64,000 bases of DNA, from the NCBI RefSeq assembly GCF_019212185.1, contig NZ_CP078138.1, forward strand, positions 1,532,501-1,596,500, given 5' to 3'. Shown here piece after piece: positions 42,849 through 52,583 of this stretch. The notes beneath the pieces were generated by a model. The model was not told where the DNA came from. It made no database searches and was given only the letters and a program-made list of their open reading frames with translations. A program made the position numbers and the translations under genes. The DNA comes from Pseudomonas fluorescens (lineage in GTDB: Bacteria; Pseudomonadota; Gammaproteobacteria; Pseudomonadales; Pseudomonadaceae). Every line of letters starts with the position of its first letter. Position 1 is the stretch's first letter.

Positions 42849-44564
42849 TCAGCGGCGGATACGAGCCTGCAGGAACGACAGTACCTCAGCGACCGGCAGC
42901 GCTTGCGGCTCGGCCTCGGTACGGCTCTTGTACTCCAGGTTGCCATCGGCAAGGCCGCGGTCGCTGACCACGATCCGGTGCGGAATGCCAATCAGCTCCA
43001 TGTCCGCGAACTTGATGCCCGGGCTGGTTTTCTTGTCGCGGTCATCCAGCAACACTTCGAAGCCGGCGGCAGTCAGTTCTGCGTACAGCTTGTCGGTGGC
43101 TTCGCGTACCAGTTCGGTTTCGTAGCGCAATGGCACCAGGGCAATCTGGAAAGGTGCGAGGGTGTCGCTCCAGATGATCCCTTTCTCGTCGTTGTTCTGC
43201 TCGATGGCAGCAGCCACTACGCGGGACACGCCGATGCCGTAGCAACCCATTTCCAGGGTCACTGGCTTGCCGTTCTCGCCCAGTACTTCGCACTTCATCG
43301 CCTTGCTGTACTTGTTGCCCAGCTGGAAGATGTGCCCGACTTCGATGCCGCGCTTGATTTCCAGGGTGCCCTTGCCGTCCGGGCTTGGATCGCCGGCGAC
43401 GACATTTCGCAGGTCGGCCACGGTTGGAACCGGCAGGTCGCGTTCCCAGTTGACGCCAAAGTAGTGCTTGTCGTCGATGTTGGCGCCGATACCGAAGTCG
43501 CTCATCAGCTCGACCGAGCGGTCGATGATGATCGGCAGTGGCAGGTTCAGCGGGCCGAGGGAGCCGGCGCCGGCACCGATGGCGTCACGCAGTTCGGCAT
43601 CCGAGGCCATGACCAGCGGGCTGGCAACGCCAGGCTGCTGGGCGGCCTTGATTTCGTTGAGTTCGTGGTCGCCACGAATGATCAGGGCAATCAACTTGCC
43701 TGGCTCTTCGGCGTGGACGATCAGGGTCTTGATGGTCTTTTCAATCGGCAGATTGAATTTTTCCACCAGCGCGGCAATGGTCTTGGTGTCTGGGGTATCG
43801 ACCAGGCGCAGCTCTTCGGCCGGCGCAGGGCGCGACGTTTCCCGTGGTACGGCTTCGGCTTTCTCGATGTTCGCTGCGTAGTCGGAGCCGTTGCTGAAGA
43901 CGATGTCGTCTTCACCAGACTCGGCCAGGACGTGGAACTCGTGGGAGCCAGCGCCGCCAATGGAGCCGTTGTCCGCTTCCACTGGGCGGTATTTCAGGCC
44001 CAGGCGCGAGAACACGTTGCAATAGGCTTCATGCATGCGGTCGTAAGTGACCTGAAGCGATGCCTGATCGGCGTGGAAGGAGTAGGCGTCCTTCATGATG
44101 AATTCGCGGCCACGCATCAAGCCGAAACGTGGGCGGATTTCGTCACGGAATTTGGTCTGGATCTGGTACAGGTTGATCGGCAGCTGTTTGTAGCTGCTCA
44201 ACTCGTTGCGCATCAGGTCGGTGATCACTTCTTCGTGGGTCGGGCCCGCGCAGAAGTCGCGACCATGGCGGTCTTTGAAACGCAGCAGTTCAGGGCCGTA
44301 TTCTTCCCAGCGTCCGGATTCCTGCCACAGCTCAGCCGGTTGAGTGCTCGGCATCAACACTTCAAGCGAGCCGGCGGCGTTCATTTCTTCGCGAACGACG
44401 GCTTCCACCTTGCGCATCACTCGCAAGCCCATGGGCAGCCAGGTGTACAGGCCCGAGGCGAGTTTGCGGATCATGCCGGCACGCAGCATCAGCTGATGGC
44501 TGACGACAACCGCGTCGGAAGGCGTTTCTTTCTGTGTGGCGAGCAAAAATTGACTGGTGCGCAT
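42849..44564 (-). CDS. proS: Prolyl-tRNA synthetase
   Basis: A 571-residue class II synthetase of the bacterial (E. coli) type, with the INS editing domain between motifs 2 and 3 (about residues 225-405). Motif 1 lies near [20 protein letters not shown], motif 2 in [25 protein letters not shown], and motif 3 in [18 protein letters not shown]. The C-terminal anticodon-binding domain ends [16 protein letters not shown]. The ATG at 44564 gives the family start [15 protein letters not shown]. Confidence 0.98.
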   Translation of the reverse strand: MRTSQFLLATQKETPSDAVVVSHQLMLRAGMIRKLASGLYTWLPMGLRVMRKVEAVVREEMNAAGSLEVLMPSTQPAELWQESGRWEEYGPELLRFKDRHGRDFCAGPTHEEVITDLMRNELSSYKQLPINLYQIQTKFRDEIRPRFGLMRGREFIMKDAYSFHADQASLQVTYDRMHEAYCNVFSRLGLKYRPVEADNGSIGGAGSHEFHVLAESGEDDIVFSNGSDYAANIEKAEAVPRETSRPAPAEELRLVDTPDTKTIAALVEKFNLPIEKTIKTLIVHAEEPGKLIALIIRGDHELNEIKAAQQPGVASPLVMASDAELRDAIGAGAGSLGPLNLPLPIIIDRSVELMSDFGIGANIDDKHYFGVNWERDLPVPTVADLRNVVAGDPSPDGKGTLEIKRGIEVGHIFQLGNKYSKAMKCEVLGENGKPVTLEMGCYGIGVSRVVAAAIEQNNDEKGIIWSDTLAPFQIALVPLRYETELVREATDKLYAELTAAGFEVLLDDRDKKTSPGIKFADMELIGIPHRIVVSDRGLADGNLEYKSRTEAEPQALPVAEVLSFLQARIRR

Positions 44565-44690
44565 GGTAGGCCGTTGTCGGTTGCTGATGACTAGAAATGA
44601 CGGAGCAGTGTACCGGCGAGAGCCGCTGACGTACAGGCGTGTGGCTGGCGCAGTGGTCCGGGGCGGGCAATGCCCTGCGCCCGGGGTGCT

Positions 44691-46253
44691 TCAGGATTCT
44701 TCGATGGCCTTGCCGCTCGCCACGGGTTCAGGCGTGGGCGTCGGGCCTTCGCGACGGCTTTCCTGGTACCAGTGAATGGCGATCAGGATCAGCGTCGGTA
44801 CGCCGAGGAAGGCGGTGATGATGAAGAAATTGTGGTAGCCGAATTTTTCCACCATGACCCCGGTGTAACCGCCGATAAGGCGCGGCAGCAGGAGCATGAT
44901 CGAGCTGAGCAGGGCGTATTGAGTAGCGGAAAACTTCAGGTTGGTCAGGCTCGACAGGTAGGCCACGAACGCTGAAGTCGCCAGGCCGGAACTGAAGTTG
45001 TCCAGGGAAATGGTGACGATCAGCATCTGCAGGTTGGCGCCCATGTCGGCGAGCATCACGAACAGGATATTGGTCGCGGCGGAGGCGGCGCCACCGATAA
45101 ACAGAATCGGCAGGATGCCAAAGCGCACGATCAGCAGGCCGCCCATGCCAGCGCCAACCAGAGTCATGATCAGGCCGAAGATCTTGCTGACCCCGGCAAT
45201 CTGGTCCTTGGTAAAGCCCAGGTCGATGTAGAACACGTTGGCCATGACGCCCATGACCGTGTCGGACATGCGGTAGGTGGCGATCAGGCCGAGCAGCAGC
45301 AGCGCCTGCCAGCGGTAACGCATGACAAAGTCGTTGACCGGCGTCAGGACCGGTGCCAGGCCGCGACGGCCCATGGCGGACAGGCACATGGCAGTCAAGG
45401 TTACATAGAGAATTGCGCGCAGGAAGGCGCGGTCTTCCAGCAGCAGGTCGAGGGGGCTGGCATCGCCGAACAGGACGCTGGCGAAGTCGGTGTTATAGAG
45501 CTGGGTGAACATCGCCGGCAGTGACACCAGCAGCACGATCAGCACGAACACCGACGCCAGTTGATGCACAAAGCTGTAGCGTCCGGCAGACAGTTGAGTG
45601 CGCAGGGGTACTGGCGGCTCGCGCATGAAAAAACTGGTCAGCAGCGCCGGAACCATCAACAGGCCGAACAGCGCGTAGGTGCCGGTCCATGCCGAGTGCT
45701 GGTAGTTGAAACCGGTGGAACCGAAGCCCTCGGCGAAGAACAGCGCTCCTGCAGTTGCCAGCAGAGCCGCGACCCGGTAGCCGGACATGTAGCTGGCGGC
45801 CAGCGCCGCCTGGCGGGTGTCGTCGGCGATTTCCAGGCGGTAGGCGTCGACGGCGATATCCTGGGTGGCCGAGGCAAAGGCCACCACGACGGCAATCGCA
45901 ATCAGCCACGACAGATGTTTTTGCGGATCGCAGAATCCCATGCCGACCAGACCGAGAATCACCAGGCCCTGGGAGAGTACCAGCCATGAGCGTCGTCGAC
46001 CGAGTTTGCCAAGTAACGGCAGGCGCCATTGGTCGAGCAGGGGTGACCATACCCATTTGAATGCATAGGCCAGGCCGATCAGGCTGGCATAACCAATGGT
46101 TTCGCGGGCCACACCGGCCTCACGTAACCAGACGGAAAGCGTTGAAAACACCAGCATGTACGGCAGGCCGGCGGCGAAACCCAGCAACAACAGCACAAGC
46201 GTCGAGGGGCTGGCATATGCGGCGAGCGCGGCGCGCCAGGTTTTACGGGGCAT
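44691..46253 (-). CDS. ampG: AmpG-family muropeptide MFS permease
   Basis: A 520-residue MFS transporter with about 14 hydrophobic segments. The N-terminus GFAAGLPYMLVFSTLSVWLREAGV and YAFKWVWSPLLDQWRLP are strongly AmpG-like, as is QDIAVDAYRLEI. AmpG imports GlcNAc-anhydroMurNAc peptides for cell-wall recycling and so feeds AmpR-controlled beta-lactamase induction. Pseudomonads may have two related permeases, so paralogue identity is not certain. The start at 46253 is preceded by an unremarkable leader. Confidence 0.9.
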   Translation of the reverse strand: MPRKTWRAALAAYASPSTLVLLLLGFAAGLPYMLVFSTLSVWLREAGVARETIGYASLIGLAYAFKWVWSPLLDQWRLPLLGKLGRRRSWLVLSQGLVILGLVGMGFCDPQKHLSWLIAIAVVVAFASATQDIAVDAYRLEIADDTRQAALAASYMSGYRVAALLATAGALFFAEGFGSTGFNYQHSAWTGTYALFGLLMVPALLTSFFMREPPVPLRTQLSAGRYSFVHQLASVFVLIVLLVSLPAMFTQLYNTDFASVLFGDASPLDLLLEDRAFLRAILYVTLTAMCLSAMGRRGLAPVLTPVNDFVMRYRWQALLLLGLIATYRMSDTVMGVMANVFYIDLGFTKDQIAGVSKIFGLIMTLVGAGMGGLLIVRFGILPILFIGGAASAATNILFVMLADMGANLQMLIVTISLDNFSSGLATSAFVAYLSSLTNLKFSATQYALLSSIMLLLPRLIGGYTGVMVEKFGYHNFFIITAFLGVPTLILIAIHWYQESRREGPTPTPEPVASGKAIEES

Positions 46254-46296
46254 GGGCTGGAGTCTGCCTCAAAATTACGGAAACAAAGCGCGCACT

Positions 46297-46650
46297 CTAA
46301 CCGCTGTGCTCTACCGGACGCCAGCCATGACGCTGAATATCAACACGATTGTTCAGGATACTGATGCCTTCCAGGCGCAAGCGTGCCCGTTGTTCGTCGC
46401 CTGAAGGAGTGCCCACGGGCAGGCTGATGCGCCCACCGGCACCGAGCACGCGGTGCCAGGGTAAGGTGCTGTCGCCGGGCAGTTGGCTCAGCGTGCGCCC
46501 GACCCAGCGCGCTGCGCGGCCCAGGCCGGCCATTTCGGCCAGTTGGCCATAACTCACCACCTTGCCCTCCGGCACTTGGGCCAGGGTCAGGTAGAGTGCC
46601 GTTCGGCGGATTTGTGCCGGGTCCTGGGGTTCGGGCTCGTTCTCGCTCAC
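46297..46650 (-). CDS. Alkyltransferase-like protein (ATL)
   Basis: A 117-residue protein equal to the DNA-binding domain of O6-alkylguanine transferases, with HTH region KVVSYGQLAEMAGLGRAARWVGRTL. The active-site PCHR motif reads PWHRVLG, with Trp65 for the alkyl-accepting Cys. This Trp replacement defines ATL proteins, which bind O6-alkylguanine without repairing it and hand it to nucleotide excision repair. The C-terminal ILNNRVDIQRHGWRP fits the class. E. coli homologue: YbaZ/Atl. Confidence 0.93.
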   Translation of the reverse strand: MSENEPEPQDPAQIRRTALYLTLAQVPEGKVVSYGQLAEMAGLGRAARWVGRTLSQLPGDSTLPWHRVLGAGGRISLPVGTPSGDEQRARLRLEGISILNNRVDIQRHGWRPVEHSG

Positions 46651-46815
46651 GTCCGGGTTTCCTTGCTTAAGGGCGCAGTACCGTTAATAAGGTGGTGCGC
46701 CGTCGAGTCAATGATAAATGAACTCATTACGAATACCTCGGTCAGTGCTTGCTCAGGCGTTCTCCATGGGGATAATGCCGCCTTTTTTTCGCAAACTTGA
46801 GTCCCTTCTTTGCTT

Positions 46816-47823
46816 ATGTTGTCTAGAACCTTGCTCTGCCTTGCCGTCATAAGTGCCTGCACTCCCGCATTCGGGGATACCGTCTGGTTGAAGAATGGCG
46901 ATCGCCTGAGCGGCAAGATCAAGCTGTTTGACGGCGGCAAATTGCTGATCCAGACCGAGTACGCCGGTGCGATTCCCATCGACTGGAAGCAGGTCAAGAC
47001 ACTGGAGAGTGATCAGGAGTTGCTGGTCAAGCAGGATGCTTACACCGGTGAAAAAGCCAAGGCCCTGCAGCCTGCCGATGAAGGCAAGGTCACGCTGGCC
47101 AATGGAGAGGCGCCGAAGACCGTGGAATTGGCGAGCATCCAGCAGATCCTCAAGCCCAAGCCAGTGGTCGAAGACCTCGTGTGGAAAGGCAATGTTGATA
47201 TCGCCCTGGATTACCAGCGGGCGGAAAAAGACACCGATGACTACGACATCGACTTCAAAACCTCTGCCCGCCATGGCAAATGGCGTCATACCGCGGAAGG
47301 GGAATACAACCGTGAGTTCCAGGACGAAGAAGTCACCACCGATAACTGGCGCGCTGAGTATGCCCTGGACCGGTTTATCACTGATCAGTGGTTCTGGCAG
47401 GGGCGTTTGACCTACAAGCGTGACAAGGTCGAGGACCTGGCTCGCCAGCGTACCGTCGGTACCGGTCCGGGGTATCAGTTCTGGGATGACGAGTTGGGAG
47501 CGTTCTCGCTGGGTTCGCTGCTCAATCGCACTGACTATGAATACGCGGATGGCGGCAAGGACAACTTCTATTCGTTGGCGATGAAGTGGGACTACAACCG
47601 TTACCTGATGGGTAAGTCAGTGGAGTTCTTCACCAATGGCGAGGTGGGTAAGCCGCTCTCGGGTGTGGCGGATTTCGCCCTCGATGCGGAAATGGGCTTG
47701 CGCTACAAGGTCACGGACTGGGCATCGCTCAATCTCAAGGCTGAACGCGATATTGTCAGCGGTTCCGAGGACGCAGACTTCAGCAAGACTCGCTATACCG
47801 CAGGATTCGGCGTTACCTGGTAA
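46816..47823 (+). CDS. DUF481-family outer-membrane beta-barrel protein
   Basis: A 335-residue exported protein with a Sec signal (about residues 1-20, ending TPAFG). The N-terminal part (about 21-115) is a small SH3-like or beta domain (DTVWLKNGDRLSGKIKLFDGG), and residues 125-335 are a DUF481 barrel with alternating strands and a C-terminal aromatic YTAGFGVTW, the usual Bam signal. The ATG at 46816 is preferred to a TTG two codons upstream. Function unknown; probably a salt or alkali-linked outer-membrane protein as in other DUF481 members, but this is only inference. Confidence 0.88.
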   Translation: MLSRTLLCLAVISACTPAFGDTVWLKNGDRLSGKIKLFDGGKLLIQTEYAGAIPIDWKQVKTLESDQELLVKQDAYTGEKAKALQPADEGKVTLANGEAPKTVELASIQQILKPKPVVEDLVWKGNVDIALDYQRAEKDTDDYDIDFKTSARHGKWRHTAEGEYNREFQDEEVTTDNWRAEYALDRFITDQWFWQGRLTYKRDKVEDLARQRTVGTGPGYQFWDDELGAFSLGSLLNRTDYEYADGGKDNFYSLAMKWDYNRYLMGKSVEFFTNGEVGKPLSGVADFALDAEMGLRYKVTDWASLNLKAERDIVSGSEDADFSKTRYTAGFGVTW

Positions 47824-47871
47824 GGGGCAGGGGGGGGCGAAAGCCTCCCGCCGGACAAAACACACAGGCAC

Positions 47872-47905
47872 AAAAAAGCCCCACGTTTGACGGTGGGGCT
47901 TTTTA
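47872..47905. terminator. Bidirectional terminator between DUF481 gene and csp
   Basis: AAAAAAGCCCCAC and GGTGGGGCTTTTT form a strong stem with A and T tails between two convergent genes. Confidence 0.88.
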
Positions 47906-47920
47906 CTAAATCAGGACAAG

Positions 47921-48130
47921 TTAGATAACTTGAACTTCTTCAGCTTGCATGCCTTTCTGACCGCGGGTAGCGATGAAAGAAACCTGTTGGCCTTCTTTCA
48001 GGCTTTTGAAGCCGTCGGATTGGATAGCTTTGAAGTGAACGAACAGGTCGTCACCGGATTGTGGAGTGATGAAGCCGAAGCCTTTTTCATCGTTGAACCA
48101 CTTAACGGTACCGGTTTGGCGATTAGACAT
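47921..48130 (-). CDS. capB: Cold-shock domain protein
   Basis: A 69-residue CSD protein with RNP1 KGFGFITP and RNP2 DLFVHFKAI, starting [19 protein letters not shown]. It binds single-stranded RNA or DNA as an RNA chaperone or antiterminator. AAGGAG lies directly upstream, followed by a long leader (to about 48300), which is typical of temperature-controlled csp mRNAs. Pseudomonads carry several csp paralogues; the capB name is used for a very similar protein in fluorescens-group and Antarctic strains. Confidence 0.94.
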   Translation of the reverse strand: MSNRQTGTVKWFNDEKGFGFITPQSGDDLFVHFKAIQSDGFKSLKEGQQVSFIATRGQKGMQAEEVQVI

Positions 48131-48483
48131 GGTGTAACTCCTTGAACAAAGATAACTGCGACTCAGGAAGAACCCTGGCCGAGACTGAGTGCAAAGAGCA
48201 GGAAAAATTCTTGTAGATGGTTGGATCGAAATTCAACATATCGTGTAGAGATTCTCAGTGACACAAGCAGCACAGTGGCGCCACCTTAACCCTTTTTCCG
48301 TAACGTGCCAATGGTCTTTGCTAAGGTTTCTCGGTTTTCGTGACTGACGGTGAGCTGGATGACGCACGGTAGTGGATATCGCCAGGATCAGTGATTTATC
48401 CGCCCCCGGTCTTTGAACCCGACGGCGCGCCCCGGTAAGATGCCGGACAGAATTTTTCCACCTCGCTATTCAGGACACCCGCC
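48131..48483. other. csp leader and dcd promoter region
   Basis: A 353-base gap between divergent csp and dcd. The left 150-200 bases should be the csp 5' leader (minus strand), with AAGGAG just before the start. The dcd side has CATTCAGGACACC-like SD (CAGGACACCCGCC) before its ATG. No coding or repeat structure is seen. Confidence 0.45.
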
Positions 48484-49050
48484 ATGAGCATCAAATCGGA
48501 CAAGTGGATTCGCCGCATGGCGCAAGAGCACGGCATGATCGAGCCCTTCGTGGAGCGTCAGATGCGTGGCGAAGGCGCTGATCGATTGATCTCTTTCGGT
48601 GTATCGAGCTACGGCTACGACGTGCGCTGCGCCGATGAATTCAAGGTGTTCACCAACATCAATTCGGCCACAGTCGATCCGAAGAATTTCGACGAGAAGA
48701 GCTTTGTCGACGTCAAGAGCGATGTCTGCATCATTCCGCCGAACTCTTTCGCCCTGGCCCGAACCGTCGAATTCTTCCGTATTCCGCGCAATGTACTGAC
48801 GATTTGCCTGGGCAAGAGCACCTATGCCCGCTGTGGCATTATCGTCAACGTCACGCCGTTGGAACCTGAGTGGGAAGGTCACGTGACCCTGGAGTTTTCC
48901 AACACTACCACCCTCCCGGCGAAGATCTATGCGAACGAAGGCGTGGCGCAGATGCTGTTCTTCGAATCCGACGAGCAGTGTGAAGTGTCCTACAAGGACC
49001 GCGGTGGCAAGTACCAGGGCCAGCGTGGCGTGACCCTGCCGCGCACCTGA
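48484..49050 (+). CDS. dcd: dCTP deaminase
   Basis: Converts dCTP to dUTP, supplying the thymidylate pathway. The 188-residue trimeric enzyme has the family pattern [16 protein letters not shown], the nucleotide-binding [33 protein letters not shown] with the catalytic Glu, and a C-terminal [14 protein letters not shown]. The ATG at 48484 ([13 protein letters not shown]) is canonical. Confidence 0.97.
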   Translation: MSIKSDKWIRRMAQEHGMIEPFVERQMRGEGADRLISFGVSSYGYDVRCADEFKVFTNINSATVDPKNFDEKSFVDVKSDVCIIPPNSFALARTVEFFRIPRNVLTICLGKSTYARCGIIVNVTPLEPEWEGHVTLEFSNTTTLPAKIYANEGVAQMLFFESDEQCEVSYKDRGGKYQGQRGVTLPRT

Positions 49051-49157
49051 GTCAGTCGTCTGACCGAATGAGGGAATTCCTGGGCGGGCGTAGACTCTAT
49101 TGAGTGCACTGCTGTGATTCGCGCAAGGCGGATCCAGCCCATGTCCAGGAGTACCCA

Positions 49158-49367
49158 ATGAAAATTGATTCGAAAATCAGCGCCGAACTCGCGAGGCTCG
49201 AGCCCAACCAAGTGGGCATCATGGCCTGGTCGTTGCTGGCTCATCCGTCCATGTTTCAGGCTGGCGGAATCCCCGGTCAACCTGACCCCGACACCCCCAA
49301 CGAACAACCCACCGAGCCAGGCGAGCCGACTCTGCCGGACGAACCGCCTCCTGCGCCTGTCGCCTAA
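49158..49367 (+). CDS. Small Pro-rich hypothetical protein
   Basis: A 69-residue protein. The N-terminal half is a short helical unit (KIDSKISAELARLEPNQVG); the C-terminal 35 residues are Pro/Glu/Asp-rich (PGQPDPDTPNEQPTEPG, DEPPPAPVA) and probably disordered. AGGAG at 49147-49151 with six-base spacing supports the ATG at 49158 over an upstream ATG at 49104. No signal peptide. No family recognised. It lies 107 bases after dcd in the same direction and may be paired with the gene at 49518. Confidence 0.65.
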   Translation: MKIDSKISAELARLEPNQVGIMAWSLLAHPSMFQAGGIPGQPDPDTPNEQPTEPGEPTLPDEPPPAPVA

Positions 49368-49517
49368 TATTTAACAGTCATTATTGGAAATACCTGTGTC
49401 TGCCGTTGAAACCTTTGCCTGACCGGTCCGTGATTTGATCGCGCGGTTGCTCGCCCAGCGTTCCGCTGTGACGGGGGCGAACGGTTATCCAGCCAGTCAA
49501 TGAAAAAGGAATTTCCA

Positions 49518-49895
49518 ATGGGTGCAAATCGACCGGGTTTTTTTCATGCGGATATCGGCAGCGCCGAAAACCGCCTGGAGTTTCGGCTGAAAGAAGGTCT
49601 CAATTACTTCAGTCGGGGCGGTGTCCACTGCATTGAAGCGGTGAACGATCAGCGCGAAGGGTTCTATGTCTACCTCCCGGCAGACATCGTGACGGGTGAA
49701 TACCAACTTCAAATCGGATTACCCTCGATTGTCCATGTAACGGACAACTCCGAGGCGGAACTGTATCCGCAGGGTGCATTGAAGCTGACGATCGACGCTG
49801 AAGGGCAATTCACGGGCGAGTTCAGCGGCATCGATGCAGATGGTGTTGCAGTGGAAAACGGGGCCTTTCAACTGACGCTTAGCGTTCCAGGCTAA
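49518..49895 (+). CDS. Hypothetical beta-rich protein
   Basis: A 125-residue protein starting GANRPGFFHADIGSAENRL, with alternating short beta strands (YFSRGGVHCIEAV, GFYVYLPADIVTGEYQL, TIDAEGQFTGEFSG) ending TLSVPG. It looks like a small beta-sandwich without signal peptide or membrane segment. AAAAAGGAATTTCC places an SD before the ATG at 49518; the in-frame ATG at 49500 has no SD. No family recognised. The gene upstream (49158) is also unknown and the two are in the same direction. Confidence 0.65.
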   Translation: MGANRPGFFHADIGSAENRLEFRLKEGLNYFSRGGVHCIEAVNDQREGFYVYLPADIVTGEYQLQIGLPSIVHVTDNSEAELYPQGALKLTIDAEGQFTGEFSGIDADGVAVENGAFQLTLSVPG

Positions 49896-49949
49896 CCACG
49901 GGCGATGCGCGGGAACAGCCGGACTGTTCCCGCGGATTCGAGACCTCAG

Positions 49950-50714
49950 CTACTTCAGGTTGCCGCTGAGAAACTGTTTCAAGCGCTCACTTTTCGGATT
50001 ACCCAACACCTCTTCAGGCGTTCCTTCTTCCTCTACCAGTCCGTGGTGCAGAAACAGCACCTGATTCGATACCTTGCGAGCGAAACTCATTTCATGGGTC
50101 ACCATGATCATCGTCCGGCCTTCCTCCGCCAGCCCCTGAATCACCTTGAGCACTTCCCCCACCAGTTCCGGGTCGAGGGCCGAAGTCGGTTCGTCGAACA
50201 GCATGACTTCCGGCTCCATGGCCAGCGCGCGGGCGATTGCCACACGCTGCTGTTGGCCGCCAGAAAGAAATGCGGGGTATTGGTCAGCCACGCGCGCCGC
50301 GAGGCCGACTTTGTCCAGATAGCGGCGAGCGCGATCTTCGGCGTCCTTTTTGCTCACCCCCAGCACTCGACGTGGAGCCATGCTGATATTTTCCAGCACG
50401 GTCATGTGGCTCCACAGGTTGAAGTGCTGGAAGACCATGGCCAGGCGGGTGCGAATTCGTTGCAGTTCGGCTTCGTCGGCCACGCGCAGGCCCGAGTGGT
50501 CCTTGATCATGCGGATGGCCTGGCCATCCAGGCTCATGGCGCCGTCATTGGGCTGCTCGAGAAAGTTGATGCAGCGCAAAAAAGTACTTTTGCCCGAACC
50601 ACTGGCGCCGATCAGGCTGATCACGTCACCGGTTTTCGCCTTGAGCGAAACACCCTTCAGCACTTCATGGCTGCCGTAGTACTTGTGCAGGCCTTCAATG
50701 GTCAGTTTGTACAT
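49950..50714 (-). CDS. aotP: Basic amino acid ABC transporter, ATPase
   Basis: A 254-residue ABC ATPase of the polar amino acid (HisP/ArtP/GlnQ) group: Walker [11 protein letters not shown]-loop MVFQHFNLW, signature LSGGQQQR, Walker [14 protein letters not shown] and switch His in VTHEMSF. It energises the AotQ-AotM permease. The ATG at 50714 gives [14 protein letters not shown]; an upstream in-frame ATG at 50777 is probably not used. Last gene of the five-gene aot-like set. In other pseudomonads argR follows; here the next gene on the left is on the plus strand and unrelated. Confidence 0.94.
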   Translation of the reverse strand: MYKLTIEGLHKYYGSHEVLKGVSLKAKTGDVISLIGASGSGKSTFLRCINFLEQPNDGAMSLDGQAIRMIKDHSGLRVADEAELQRIRTRLAMVFQHFNLWSHMTVLENISMAPRRVLGVSKKDAEDRARRYLDKVGLAARVADQYPAFLSGGQQQRVAIARALAMEPEVMLFDEPTSALDPELVGEVLKVIQGLAEEGRTMIMVTHEMSFARKVSNQVLFLHHGLVEEEGTPEEVLGNPKSERLKQFLSGNLK

Positions 50715-50727
50715 GGAGCGAGCATCC

Positions 50728-51846
50728 TCAAGGCGAAAGTAGGTAGCCGGTGCGGTAAGCCTCAAGGCCGGCGACATGGGCGATCACCATGCCGGCAGTG
50801 GCCATGCGTCGGATCGAGCGGGCGTACAGCAGGCCGGCGTTGGCGCAGTGCACCGGGGTGACCTGGTCGCTGATCGGGTCGATGATTTCGGCGATCAGTT
50901 GTCCGGCCTGCAGGTAGTCGCCCGGCCGCGCGTGGTACACCAGCAAGCCGCCAATCGGTGTGGCGACCGGTTCTACCGCAGCCAGTGGCGTGGCTGGGTA
51001 AGGCAGTTCAGGCGGGGGCGTGGGCTGTCCTTCGATTGCGCCGAAGCCAATCAGGTAATTGATCAGCGCCTGGCAGTCGTGGCTGGCCAATGCGTGGTTT
51101 ACGTCCCCCTGGCCACGCAACTCGACAGTCACCGAGAAACTGCCCAGCGGAATACTGAAATGCTCGCCGAAGCGCTCCTGCAATTGCCACCAGACCAGGG
51201 TGAAACATTCGTCGAACGACTGACCGCCGGAGTCGGTGGCAAGCAGGCTGGCTTTGGAACCGATGTAGCGCGCCAGAGGTTCGACCTGCGGCCACGCCTC
51301 GGGGGTGGTGTACAGGTGGGTCACGGCTTCGAAGTCGCAATGCAGGTCGAGCACCATATCGGCGTCGCAGGCCAGGCGTTGCAAGGTCAGGCGCTGTGAT
51401 TGCAACTGCGTACTGGCCGTATGCCGTGCCAGTGCCTGGCGCAGGCTGCGACGAATCAGGACCAGGTTGTGCTGCGGGTCGTCGCTGAGTTGCCCCTCGA
51501 TTTCGTTAGCGACTTCTTCGCTCAAGTCGACGAACCAGCGATTGAAATTCTGTCCGCTTTCCAGCTCGTAGCGACCCAGAGGCACGTCCATCAGCACCTG
51601 TTCCAGGCCGATCGGATTGGCCACCGGCACCAGCACGATTTCACTGCGCAAGCGGCCAGCGGCCTCAAGCTCGGCCAAGCGCTGCTTGAGATGCCAGGCC
51701 ACCAGCATGCCGGGCAGTTCGTCGGCATGCAGGGAGGACTGGATGTAGATCTTGCCGTTGGCCTGGGCCGGAGCGAAGTGAAAGCTGTGGATCTGCCGGG
51801 CGGTGCCTGGCAGCGGGGCAAGCAGGTCATGAATCTGGTGGCGCAT
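50728..51846 (-). CDS. M14-type succinylglutamate desuccinylase/aspartoacylase-family protein
   Basis: A 372-residue zinc-carboxypeptidase-fold protein of the AstE/ASPA group: zinc ligands in [14 protein letters not shown] and a third His in [11 protein letters not shown], with a catalytic Glu in [13 protein letters not shown]-terminal extension (about residues 280-372) carries a biotinyl-lipoyl-like [20 protein letters not shown]. It is inserted between aotM and aotP, as in P. aeruginosa PA0891. A deacylase of N-acyl basic amino acids is the natural inference, since its neighbours import arginine and ornithine. Confidence 0.87.
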   Translation of the reverse strand: MRHQIHDLLAPLPGTARQIHSFHFAPAQANGKIYIQSSLHADELPGMLVAWHLKQRLAELEAAGRLRSEIVLVPVANPIGLEQVLMDVPLGRYELESGQNFNRWFVDLSEEVANEIEGQLSDDPQHNLVLIRRSLRQALARHTASTQLQSQRLTLQRLACDADMVLDLHCDFEAVTHLYTTPEAWPQVEPLARYIGSKASLLATDSGGQSFDECFTLVWWQLQERFGEHFSIPLGSFSVTVELRGQGDVNHALASHDCQALINYLIGFGAIEGQPTPPPELPYPATPLAAVEPVATPIGGLLVYHARPGDYLQAGQLIAEIIDPISDQVTPVHCANAGLLYARSIRRMATAGMVIAHVAGLEAYRTGYLLSP

Positions 51847-51872
51847 GTGCGTGGGTGTCCTGAAACCGGTAG

Positions 51873-52583
51873 TTAGTGAGTCGGACCGAGGAACGCCAGC
51901 CAGCGGCGTTCGGCCAGTCGGAACAGGCCGACCAGGGCAAAGGTGACGGTCAGGTAAATCAATGCGGCAATGCCGAACGACTGGAAAGTCAGGAAGGTCG
52001 CCGAGTTGGCATCACGCGCCACTTTGAGAATGTCCGGGATGGTCGCGGTGAACGCCACGGTGGTCGAGTGCAGCATCAGGATCACTTCGTTGCTGTAGTA
52101 CGGCAACGAGCGGCGCAGGGCCGAAGGCATGATCACGTAGGCATACAGCTTCCAGCCGGTCAGACCATAGGCCTTGGCCGCCTCGACTTCGCCGTGATTC
52201 ATGCTGCGAATCGCCCCGGCAAAGATCTCCGTGGTGTAGGCGCAGGTGTTCAGGGCAAAAGCGAGGATGGTGCAGTTCATGGCGTCACGGAAGAACGCAT
52301 CGAGCACTGGCTGCGCGCGAATGGCGGCCAGGCTGTAGATCCCGGTGTAGCAAATCAGCAGCTGGATATACAGCGGCGTGCCGCGGAACAGGTAGGTGTA
52401 GAACTGCACCGGCAGACGCACGTAGAACTTCGATGAGACCCGGGCGATCGACAGCGGAATCGACACCAGGAAGCCAATGAAGATCGAAGCGCTGAGCAAC
52501 CACATGGTCATGGCCAGACCGGTCATGTGGTAACCGTCGCTGTACAGGAACGGTCGCCAATACTCCTGCAGAAGTTCAATCAT
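51873..52583 (-). CDS. aotM: Basic amino acid ABC transporter permease AotM
   Basis: A 236-residue HisM-type permease with five hydrophobic helices and the EAA loop VEAAKAYGLTGWKLYAYVIMP. N-terminal FRGTPLYIQLLICYTG is the HisMQ pattern. It overlaps aotQ by four bases (52580-52583). Together with AotQ it forms the inner-membrane channel. Confidence 0.93.
   Translation of the reverse strand: MIELLQEYWRPFLYSDGYHMTGLAMTMWLLSASIFIGFLVSIPLSIARVSSKFYVRLPVQFYTYLFRGTPLYIQLLICYTGIYSLAAIRAQPVLDAFFRDAMNCTILAFALNTCAYTTEIFAGAIRSMNHGEVEAAKAYGLTGWKLYAYVIMPSALRRSLPYYSNEVILMLHSTTVAFTATIPDILKVARDANSATFLTFQSFGIAALIYLTVTFALVGLFRLAERRWLAFLGPTH

Noticed and set aside
42903..44594. 563-codon open frame antisense to proS
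   Set aside because: Shadow of proS; no recognisable domain.
49104..49157. Upstream start for the Pro-rich protein
   Set aside because: AGGAG is spaced for the ATG at 49158; the extension has no support.
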